A DNA stretch of 6,220 nt. Source: Methanomicrobiales archaeon. Lineage in GTDB: Archaea > Halobacteriota > Methanomicrobia > Methanomicrobiales > Methanoculleaceae. Under the pieces are notes generated by a model. The model was not told the origin of the DNA. It worked only from the letters and a program-made list of their open reading frames with translations, and made no database searches. The stretch spans positions 1 to 6,220 of the forward strand of contig JAAZID010000065.1 in NCBI GenBank assembly GCA_012510295.1. The letters are read 5' to 3'. The position numbers were made by a program, and so were the translations under genes. Numbering within the stretch: the stretch's first letter is position 1; each line of letters starts with the position of its first letter. Shown here in pieces: positions 1 through 5,436 of this stretch.

Positions 1-291
1 CTCTCGGGTGACGTGCGTCGCGAGATCCTCGATGTTGCAGGCGAGATCCGGTCGCAGGGCATCAGGGCGGTGGTCATCGATACCGAGGAGACCGGAGACT
101 CGTTCCTCGATATCAGGCTCGGCTACTGCCGGATCCTCGCCGAATACGCCGGTGGCGGCTACTACCCGATCACCGACCTCTCCGCCGGAGCCCTGCGCGA
201 GATCACATCGACCGAGCGGGACGCGCTGGTGCGTCCCAAACTCACGGACAGAGCGGCTGGAGTTTCTCGATCAGGCGGTCCACCTGCCTGA
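1..291 (+). CDS. C-terminal part of a VWA-domain magnesium/cobalt chelatase-type subunit (5' truncated)
   Basis: Frame 1 is open from the left edge to a TGA at 289-291, giving 96 residues; the real start lies outside the window. The visible part reads as the last alpha/beta units of a von Willebrand A domain of the BchD/ChlD type: a helix ending in IRSQGIRAVVIDTEE (a buried strand with the family's VIDTE turn), then a helix with LGYCRILAEYAGG, then YYPITDLSAGAL, where this family usually has a short strand followed by a 'DLSAEAL'-like helix. The MIDAS metal site and any AAA+ part would be upstream and cannot be seen. In methanogens such proteins accompany CobN-like chelatases of corrinoid or F430 synthesis, but no partner is visible here. 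The last 17 or so residues overlap purB on the other strand and look like an unconserved tail. The family call is fairly secure; the metal and pathway are not. Confidence 0.72.
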   Translation, partial: LSGDVRREILDVAGEIRSQGIRAVVIDTEETGDSFLDIRLGYCRILAEYAGGGYYPITDLSAGALREITSTERDALVRPKLTDRAAGVSRSGGPPA

Positions 292-1582
292 CCGCCGTCC
301 CGATGTACGCATCCGGGTCGAGGAGCCGTTCAAGGTCTTCGCGGGTGACGAACTCCGTGACCTCCGGCCGCTCACCGAGCACCCGGGCGAGATCCCGGCC
401 CCCGGCGAGGGCCTGCATGCTCGCCGTCCGCATCACCTCGTGGGCCTCCTGCCGGCTCATGCCCCGCTTCGTGAGCTCGATCATCACCGACTCAGCGAGG
501 TTCACGCCCCGGAGCATCATCAGGTTCTTCCTGATGTTCTCCTTGTTGAACTCAAGCCCATCCACCACATCGATCATCACCCTCAGGATATGATCGGCGA
601 GCACGGATGCCTCGGGGAAGAGCACCCGTTCGGTCGAGGAGTTCGTCAGGTCGCGCTCATCCCAGAGGACGTTGTTCTGCAGGGCCGGCTCGACCGCCGA
701 GCGCACGATCCTGGCAAGACCGCAGACCTGCTCGCTCTTGATGGGGTTTCGCTTATGCGGCATGGTGCTTGAACCCACCTGTTTCTTCCCGAACGCCTCC
801 GCAAGTTCCCCGATCTCGGAGCGCTGCATCAGCCGGATCTCAAGCCCGATCTTGTCGAGCGTTGTCGCGACGTTTGCAAGGAACATGAAGTACTCGGCGT
901 AGCGGTCCCGGGACACGAGCTGGTTTGAGACATCCACCGGGCGGATCCCGAGGAACTCCATCATCGTCTCCTGGATATCGATGCCGGCATCCCCGAGAGC
1001 CGCCTGGGTTCCCACCGCCCCGGTGAGGTGCCCGACGACGACGCGGGGGCGCATCTGGCGGAGACGCTCAATGTGGCGGGCGACCTCGCTTGCCCAGATA
1101 GCGAACCGGAGGCCGTATGTCGTGGGGACGCCGATCTGCCCGTGGGTGCGGCCGGCACAGACGAGGGTCCGGGTCTCGGCGCTCCGGAAGAGGAGCACAC
1201 TGAGGAGTTTTGCCAGTTTCTCCTCTATGAGTGCGAGGCTGTCGCGGATCTGTAGCGCCGTTGCGGTATCCAGTATATCGTTTGATGTCGCGCCGTAGTG
1301 GATCCACCGGCCGGCATCGCCGCAGACCTCACTGAGGGCCCTGACGATCGCCATCATGTCGTGGTCGATCTCGGCCTCGATCTCCTTCGCCCGCTCAAGG
1401 CGGGCGTCCGGTGCACCGGCCGCGATGGTCTCCGCATCCTCACGGGGGATCATCCCGTGCGCCGCCTCGGCCCGCGCCAGCGCCACCTCGGCCATGACGA
1501 TTGCACGAAACCGGTTCTCCTCGCCCCAGACGGCACGCATCTCCGGTGTGCCGTAGCGGTAGTCGATGGGATGGATTGCCAT
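242..1582 (-). CDS. purB: Adenylosuccinate lyase
   Basis: Encodes 446 residues, the usual length for the short PurB type. PurB, a cytosolic homotetramer, removes fumarate from SAICAR and from adenylosuccinate in purine synthesis. The fumarase/aspartase superfamily signature GSSTMPHKRNP lies at residues 270-280. By alignment with the Bacillus and Thermotoga enzymes from memory, the catalytic serine of the mobile loop is S271, with K277 and E284 following. The other active-site histidines are present: H74 (EIDHD), H95 in HYGATSND and H147 in GRTHGQ. The start MAIHPIDYRYGTPEMRAVW is the canonical PurB N-terminus, so the ATG at 1582 is well supported although the ribosome site before it (AGGT, 8 bases away) is weak. 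The gene looks intact. It converges on the chelatase-type gene and overlaps it by 50 bases at the 3' end. Its promoter side faces a 488-base non-coding stretch. Confidence 0.97.
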   Translation of the reverse strand: MAIHPIDYRYGTPEMRAVWGEENRFRAIVMAEVALARAEAAHGMIPREDAETIAAGAPDARLERAKEIEAEIDHDMMAIVRALSEVCGDAGRWIHYGATSNDILDTATALQIRDSLALIEEKLAKLLSVLLFRSAETRTLVCAGRTHGQIGVPTTYGLRFAIWASEVARHIERLRQMRPRVVVGHLTGAVGTQAALGDAGIDIQETMMEFLGIRPVDVSNQLVSRDRYAEYFMFLANVATTLDKIGLEIRLMQRSEIGELAEAFGKKQVGSSTMPHKRNPIKSEQVCGLARIVRSAVEPALQNNVLWDERDLTNSSTERVLFPEASVLADHILRVMIDVVDGLEFNKENIRKNLMMLRGVNLAESVMIELTKRGMSRQEAHEVMRTASMQALAGGRDLARVLGERPEVTEFVTREDLERLLDPDAYIGTAVRQVDRLIEKLQPLCP

Positions 1583-1620
1583 AGTGGAATACCTGTTTGC
1601 GCTCCCGCATAAAAAAAGGG
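1583..1620 (-). promoter_or_regulatory. Probable purB promoter and start region
   Basis: On the minus strand a T7 run followed by ATG (1617 to 1608) lies about 30 bases before the purB ATG and is the best TATA-like element at the right place. It would put the transcript start close to the start codon and so give a nearly leaderless message. A weak AGGT (1594-1591) sits 8 bases before the ATG. Another TATA-like TATAC lies at 1657-1653 on the minus strand and would give a longer leader. The T7 run could instead end a small upstream minus-strand transcript; the sequence alone does not decide. Confidence 0.35.
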
Positions 1621-1670
1621 TCGTGATGGGGGGGCATCAAGCCTCCTCACCCGTATACTGGTGCGCGCGA

Positions 1671-1828
1671 CGGTTTGCCGCCCGGATGGGTAGTTCGGGG
1701 CACACCCTCGCCACCACCAGGAGGTGGTAGCGGCCCCTCTCTGCAAAATCTGGCGTAGTGTGGATGCTTCCGGAGAGTTCTCATGTGATCGATCAGGCCC
1801 GTATATCATGTCGTCCCCGGGCAAACCG
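1671..1828. other. Foldable non-coding element between purB and the HTH-PAS gene
   Basis: No protein is recognisable between 1583 and 2070. Within it, CGGTTTGC (1671-1678) can pair with GCAAACCG (1821-1828), and CCGG (1682-1685) with CCGG (1817-1820). The enclosed part holds a strong hairpin: GGGGC (1697-1701) with GCCCC (1733-1737), a 7-base bulge, CGC/GCG (1709-1711, 1730-1732), one C/A mismatch, then ACCACC/GGTGGT (1713-1718, 1723-1728) around an AGGA loop. A small palindrome TGATCGATCA sits at 1786-1795. Inverted repeats are the same on both strands, so the strand of any RNA is open. It could be a small RNA, a purB leader on the minus strand, or chance in GC-rich DNA. It does not match tRNA, SRP RNA or RNase P RNA features that I can recognise. 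Confidence 0.3.
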
Positions 1829-1960
1829 CAGGCGATGGTCAGGCGAACATCCCGGGATACCGGGCCGGTAGTGTAGCCAGAATACTTGACTGCAGGGGTC
1901 CGGGTTTGCCGGCCGGCACCATCCGGTCAGGTTCAAAAAGGCTGGTTAGCAGCTCTCCCG

Positions 1961-1990
1961 ATCCCCGGGATTTCGAAAGGTAATATTACC
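1961..1990. promoter_or_regulatory. Cluster of three palindromes with promoter of the HTH-PAS gene
   Basis: Three dyads lie end to end: ATCCCCGGGAT (1961-1971, odd-centred), TTTCGAAA (1971-1978) and GGTAATATTACC (1979-1990, a perfect 12-base palindrome). The part CGAAAG (1974-1979) followed by TAATATTA (1981-1988) resembles an archaeal BRE plus TATA box and would start the transcript near 2010, leaving a leader of about 60 bases. A factor binding GGTAATATTACC would cover the TATA box and repress. As the next gene encodes a winged-helix protein, autoregulation is an attractive guess. Confidence 0.5.
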
Positions 1991-2070
1991 AGCTCCTGTC
2001 TAATAACCAATAATGATCTCCTGTCAGCACCGGTTCAGGAGACCCCGGCAGATCCCGGAGGGTACCATCC

Positions 2071-3480
2071 ATGAGCGAGTATCAGGATAAATTCAGTAAA
2101 ATCATCGAACTCCTTGAAGAACAGGCACCACAGGGCCTCTCCATCTCTGCGATCGCACGAGAACTCGATATTAACCGCGCTACAGTCTCCAAATACCTCG
2201 ACGTACTTCAGTCAAAGGGAGATGTGACCATGCGGCACTTTGGCAGGTCGAAACTCTACACTCCGACGCAACGGATCCCGCTCTCGGAACTCTTTGATCG
2301 CCTCCCGCATGCGATCGTTATTCTGGATGCGGATCTCCACATCCTCATGATAAACACAAGTTTCGTCAGAACTCTCGGCATTCACCGGGGAAGAAATATC
2401 ATCGGCGCCTCTCTCTTCGACCTGCATCTCCGTATTTTTTCGGATCCATCGATCAGGCGAAATATCGAGAGAATTCAGCAGTCCGGCACATACCTTGCTG
2501 AGATGCAACACATAGAAGATAGCACAAACCACATCTACCTCCTTGAGTTCGCCCCGATCGTCTCTCACGTGGGAAAACCGGGGATCATGGTCAGCCTTCA
2601 GGATATAACAGCATGGAAGAATGCTGAGACAGCGCTGAGGGATTCAGAGAAGAGGATAAGGACGATCTTTGAGACGGTTCCGTGTGGTATCATTCTCTTC
2701 ACAGCCGACGGCAACGTGCTCAACGCCAACCGTGCATCTCTGGAGATCCTTGGTCTGAGAACCTTTCAGGATCTGATGAATGGGAATATATTCGATATCT
2801 CCTGTTACAAGGGGACTATTCTCAAACTGATCCAGCAAGGAAAGATCGCTGAGACGGAGCTTGTCTGTGACTTCGACCGGTTGCGGCGGGAGCAGCGGAT
2901 CCCGAGCACTCGATCGGGTATCGCATACTTCGATATTGTTTTCACCCCGATTACCCTGGATAGCGTGAGCGTCCCGAACGAGTTTGCCATGCTCATCAAG
3001 GACGTCACGATAAAACATCTGGCCCGGAAAGAACTCGCTTTCAAAGAGATCCGGTACCGATCGTTCTTCGAGAATACCTGCAACGGTGTCCTGATATACG
3101 AACCGGTCGATGATGGATACGAGTACATATTCAAGGATATCAACCGCGCAACCGAGAACATACTTCAGATGAAGAAACAGGATCTGATCGGAAAGAAGCT
3201 CTTCGAGGTCTTCCCGGATCTCCCTGACCCGGATGTCCGCGATGCCCTCATCCGCGTCCTGAGAACTGGAAATCCCGAATTTCTGCTACCCCTTCAGTAT
3301 CAGAAAGGAAAAGACTCTCCCTGGGTCTGGCATTACATATTCAAACTACCTTCCGGGGAGATCGCATCCTTCATGATCGACGTATCAGATGCCGTCTGGG
3401 AGGATACCGGGACACCCCTCCCGGCATGCAGCGCGTGTGAAAGGCACCCGCCAGATGGGGCAGGGTCAGGCATCTCTTGA
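2071..3480 (+). CDS. Winged-helix regulator with three PAS-like sensor domains, no kinase domain
   Basis: Encodes 469 residues; start ATG at 2071 with a strong GGAGGG (2057-2062) 8 bases before it. Residues about 5-65 form an N-terminal winged helix: a helix with IIELLEE, then ISAIARELDINRATVSKYLDVL (the HTH, residues 25-46) and a wing ending GRSKLYTP. PAS-like domains follow at about 71-185 (PHAIVILDADLHILMIN... ending LQDITAWK), 189-317 (RTIFETVPCGIILFTADGNVLNAN... ending IKDVTIK) and 328-443 (YRSFFENTCNGVLIYEP... ending MIDVSDAV). No membrane segment, signal peptide, histidine kinase or receiver domain is seen, so it is probably a one-component cytosolic transcription regulator of the kind common in Methanomicrobiales. 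The ligand or cofactor is unknown. The last 25 or so residues (from EDTGTPLP) match no PAS structure and look like an unconserved tail. Base composition is visibly less GC-rich than in adf or purB. It lies upstream of adf in the same direction, but 928 bases apart, so not in one operon. I know no gene name for it. Confidence 0.88.
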   Translation: MSEYQDKFSKIIELLEEQAPQGLSISAIARELDINRATVSKYLDVLQSKGDVTMRHFGRSKLYTPTQRIPLSELFDRLPHAIVILDADLHILMINTSFVRTLGIHRGRNIIGASLFDLHLRIFSDPSIRRNIERIQQSGTYLAEMQHIEDSTNHIYLLEFAPIVSHVGKPGIMVSLQDITAWKNAETALRDSEKRIRTIFETVPCGIILFTADGNVLNANRASLEILGLRTFQDLMNGNIFDISCYKGTILKLIQQGKIAETELVCDFDRLRREQRIPSTRSGIAYFDIVFTPITLDSVSVPNEFAMLIKDVTIKHLARKELAFKEIRYRSFFENTCNGVLIYEPVDDGYEYIFKDINRATENILQMKKQDLIGKKLFEVFPDLPDPDVRDALIRVLRTGNPEFLLPLQYQKGKDSPWVWHYIFKLPSGEIASFMIDVSDAVWEDTGTPLPACSACERHPPDGAGSGIS

Positions 3481-3624
3481 AGGATAATCCAGGAAAAATG
3501 ACAGCGTGGGGATGGATCGCCTCCGGGAAGACATTCTGCCTGACTCTCCCCTGTAGGGCAGTGGTGTCCCAAAAAACGACAATAACAGAGATTCCTCTGC
3601 CGTGCGATCTCCTCGCCATCAACC

Positions 3625-3646
3625 ACCCCTCCCGGGAGAGAGGGGT
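3625..3646 (+). terminator. Candidate terminator hairpin after the HTH-PAS gene
   Basis: ACCCCTC (3625-3631) pairs perfectly with GAGGGGT (3640-3646) around an 8-base loop, followed by TTTGT. It lies about 145 bases after the stop of the regulator. A short T stretch after a GC-rich stem is compatible with termination, but archaeal terminators rely mainly on U tracts and this one is short, so the call is modest. No better T run lies closer to the stop codon. Confidence 0.35.
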
Positions 3647-4072
3647 TTGTAGCGGTACGGAGGTTAGAGTATACGGCGGTACCTTCTGGAACCCTGATAT
3701 CCCGTCGCCGGATGGTGGGCTATGGACTGCACACGATCGCAAACCATCTATACTCCTATCCTTCCAGAGGGGGCTGGCGTGACCGCATCCGGACCCGGAA
3801 GTATGTTCCGGAGTGATTATGAAAGCAACTCTATGAATATAGTACTATCTCTCATTGGTTACCATTGCGTCGGTCCGACAACTTCTACCGGCCGGTATGG
3901 CGCGTAGCATCAGATGCAAAAAAATGCAGGGTTACATCCAATCAGGAGTTGCGCAAAATGCATTGTGGCTTAAATGTTTGTCAACGTAAATTGATTAACA
4001 AATCACATATATCAATCAATAAAGATCAGTATTTTGGGCAAACTGCGTAACCCCTACCGGTATAAAGTGGAT

Positions 4073-4089
4073 CAAAGGAATTTAATATA
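4073..4089 (+). promoter_or_regulatory. Candidate distal adf promoter (BRE + TATA)
   Basis: CAAAGGAA (4073-4080) directly followed by TTTAATATA (4081-4089) is close to the archaeal BRE/TATA consensus. It would start transcription near 4110, leaving a leader of about 300 bases before adf. It is the best consensus match in the region, but lacks dyads around it; the second candidate near 4167 is closer to the gene. Confidence 0.5.
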
Positions 4090-4144
4090 GTATGAGCCCC
4101 GCATGCTCACAACACTACACAGCATTCTCTCCAACCGTCCTCTC

Positions 4145-4216
4145 TATTGTTCAACAATAAACGATACTTATATTCGTGGATACGATTACTATTCAAGATG
4201 TGGATAGATAATCCAC
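4145..4216 (+). promoter_or_regulatory. Candidate proximal adf promoter flanked by two dyads
   Basis: A TATA-like CTTATATTC (4167-4175), with AAACGA before it as possible BRE, predicts a start near 4196. Immediately upstream is the perfect dyad TATTGTT-C-AACAATA (4145-4159). Around the predicted start is GTGGAT-AGATA-ATCCAC (4200-4216). A further GTGGATA lies at 4177-4183, about 24 bases before the copy in that dyad. A dyad touching the BRE and another over the start site is the usual layout of a promoter controlled by DNA-binding proteins in archaea. The HTH-PAS protein encoded upstream is the obvious candidate but unproven. Confidence 0.5.
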
Positions 4217-4305
4217 GCCAAGGAGATCGGAAGAGAAACTTTGACAGGTAGGACGGCTGTGGTCCGCTGATATCACAAGTTGTCGGAACGAGATATGCGG
4301 GCCTC

Positions 4306-4401
4306 AGCTACCATACCAGCGTCTTCATTGGTGCTGGTGGCTTATCAAGATTTGGGTAGGCCTACCCCTGGATAGGTAGCTCCCCCGATCACCAGGAGAT
4401 C
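4306..4401 (+). promoter_or_regulatory. Structured adf leader: possible three-way junction with ribosome-site switching
   Basis: Outer stem AGCTACC (4306-4312) with GGTAGCT (4375-4381). Inside are hairpin ACCAGC/GCTGGT (4315-4320, 4333-4338, 12-base loop) and hairpin GGGTA/TACCC with loop GGCC (4354-4367, a perfect 14-base palindrome). The ribosome site GGAG (4395-4398, 10 bases before the adf ATG) lies just beyond. CACCAG (4390-4395) can instead pair with CTGGTG (4334-4339), and CCAGG (4392-4396) with CCTGG (4367-4371), while GATC (4387-4390) can pair with GATC (4398-4401) and leave the site in the loop. These choices exclude one another, as in leader-controlled genes. I do not recognise a known riboswitch class. 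Confidence 0.42.
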
Positions 4402-4408
4402 AAGTAGC

Positions 4409-5401
4409 ATGAAGACAAAAATCGGTTATTTTGCATCCCTGGAGCAGTACCGCCCTATGGATGCACTTGATCAGACCATCAGAGCAGAAAAAGTCGGGTT
4501 TGACTCGATCTGGGCAGACGACCACTTCCACCCCTGGTACCACGACAACGCGCAATCAGCACAGGCCTGGGCCTGGATGGGCGCGGCGCTCCAGGCTACC
4601 AAGGATGTGTTCATCTCGACCTGCATCACCTGCCCGATCATACGGTACAACCCGGCGATCGTAGCACAGACGTTTGCCACCCTCCGGCAGATGTACCCGG
4701 GGAGGGTCGGTGTTGCCGTCGGTGCTGGTGAAGCGATGAACGAGGTGCCGGTGACCGGCGAGTGGCCAACTGTCCCGGTGCGCCAGGATATGACCATCGA
4801 AGCGATCAAGGTTATGCGGATGCTCTGGGAGAGCGATGAACCCGTCACCTTCAAGGGTGATTACTTCACTCTCGATAAGGCGTTCATGTACACCAAGCCC
4901 GACGACATGGTTCCCCTCTACTTCAGCGGCCTCGGGCCCCGGGGTGCAAAGCTCGCTGGTATGTACGGCGATCACCTCATGACTGTCGCCGCAGCCCCCT
5001 CGACCCTCAAGAACGTCACCATCCCCAGGTTCGAGGAAGGTGCCCGCGAGGCCGGGAAAGATCCGAGCAAGATGGAGCGTGCCATGCTCATCTGGTACTC
5101 GGTCGACCCCGACTACGACAAGGCGGTCGAGGGCAACCGGTTCTGGGCAGGATGTCTCGTCCCCTCGATGTTCAAGTACAAGGTCTACGACCCGAAGGAG
5201 GTCCAGCTTCACGCAAACCTCGTCCACTGTGACACCATCAAAGAGAACTACATGTGTGCCACAGACGCCGAAGGGATGATCAAAGAGATCGAGCGGTTCA
5301 AGGAGGCGGGCATCAACCACTTCTGCCTTGGAAACTCCAGTCCGAACGTGAACTTCGGTATTGACATCTTCAAGGAGATCCTACCGGCAGTCAGGGATTG
5401 A
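4409..5401 (+). CDS. adf: F420-dependent secondary alcohol dehydrogenase (Adf)
   Basis: Encodes 330 residues of the bacterial luciferase-like (TIM-barrel) F420 family. It oxidises 2-propanol and other secondary alcohols to ketones and passes hydride to coenzyme F420 in the cytosol, allowing methanogens to use alcohols as electron donors for CO2 reduction. The protein matches, from memory of the sequence, the crystallised Methanoculleus thermophilicus enzyme nearly throughout. Visible active-site residues are H39, W43 and E108, with W229, W246 and C249 near the substrate, and C72-I73, where that enzyme has a non-prolyl cis peptide behind the F420 ring. It is clearly not methylene-H4MPT reductase (Mer), a relative: it lacks Mer's sequence. 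The start ATG has GGAG 10 bases upstream. The gene is intact, followed after 35 bases by a cupin gene, and preceded by a long regulated-looking leader. Activity on ethanol or 1-propanol cannot be judged. Confidence 0.94.
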   Translation: MKTKIGYFASLEQYRPMDALDQTIRAEKVGFDSIWADDHFHPWYHDNAQSAQAWAWMGAALQATKDVFISTCITCPIIRYNPAIVAQTFATLRQMYPGRVGVAVGAGEAMNEVPVTGEWPTVPVRQDMTIEAIKVMRMLWESDEPVTFKGDYFTLDKAFMYTKPDDMVPLYFSGLGPRGAKLAGMYGDHLMTVAAAPSTLKNVTIPRFEEGAREAGKDPSKMERAMLIWYSVDPDYDKAVEGNRFWAGCLVPSMFKYKVYDPKEVQLHANLVHCDTIKENYMCATDAEGMIKEIERFKEAGINHFCLGNSSPNVNFGIDIFKEILPAVRD

Positions 5402-5436
5402 ACAGGGGCTTCTCCCCTTTCTCTGTGAGAAACATA

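Larger units (their letters stand above)
3481..4408. other. Long non-coding region upstream of adf
   Basis: No recognisable protein or stable RNA is seen in these 928 bases. The first 300 are of ordinary composition; from about 3815, and most clearly 3930-4200, the DNA turns AT-rich. It contains many short dyads: hairpin 3625-3646; CCGGAA-GTATG-TTCCGG (3795-3811); ATAGTACTAT (3839-3848); TACCGGCCGGTA (3886-3897); TTGCGCAA (3949-3956); ATTGATT with AATCAAT (3990-3996, 4014-4020); TACCGGTA (4055-4062); the adf promoter dyads; and TGATATCA (4268-4275). A direct repeat GCGGTAC occurs at 3652-3658 and 3676-3682. A region this size before a single catabolic gene suggests several regulatory inputs, or the remains of a lost gene in its left third. 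Confidence 0.6.

Noticed and set aside
8..772. A 254-codon plus-strand frame opposite purB
   Set aside because: It is antisense to the well-conserved purB gene and reads as a low-complexity Arg/His/Pro-rich shadow typical of GC-rich DNA.
1679..1822. tRNA-like stretches (GCCCGGATGGGTAGTTC near 1680 and GGCCGGTAGTGTAGCC near 1863)
   Set aside because: They resemble tRNA 5' ends and D arms, but no matching anticodon arm, T arm or acceptor complement is found at a sensible distance.
1886..2074. A 62-codon plus-strand frame whose stop overlaps the start of the HTH-PAS gene (ATGA)
   Set aside because: It begins with TTG without a good ribosome site, runs through the promoter palindromes, and its sequence resembles no protein family; the overlap is probably chance.
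3477..3782. A 101-codon frame directly after the HTH-PAS gene
   Set aside because: TTG start without a ribosome site, no recognisable family, and composition like translated non-coding DNA. It was also considered as a frameshifted continuation of the regulator, but no PAS or other domain follows in it.
3915..3928. TGCA-A6-TGCA as a terminator
   Set aside because: A stem of four weak pairs with an A run on the plus strand; nothing transcribed in the needed direction is seen next to it.
3481..4408. CRISPR array or insertion sequence in the long non-coding region
   Set aside because: There are no regularly spaced identical repeats, no terminal inverted repeats with target duplication, and no transposase fragment that I can recognise.
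4556..5320. A 254-codon minus-strand frame opposite adf
   Set aside because: It is a shadow of the adf codon pattern; the adf sequence explains every constraint here.
4409..5401. Reading this gene as methylene-tetrahydromethanopterin reductase (mer)
   Set aside because: It belongs to the same luciferase-like superfamily, but the residues H39, W43, E108, W229, W246 and C249 and the overall sequence fit Adf and not Mer.
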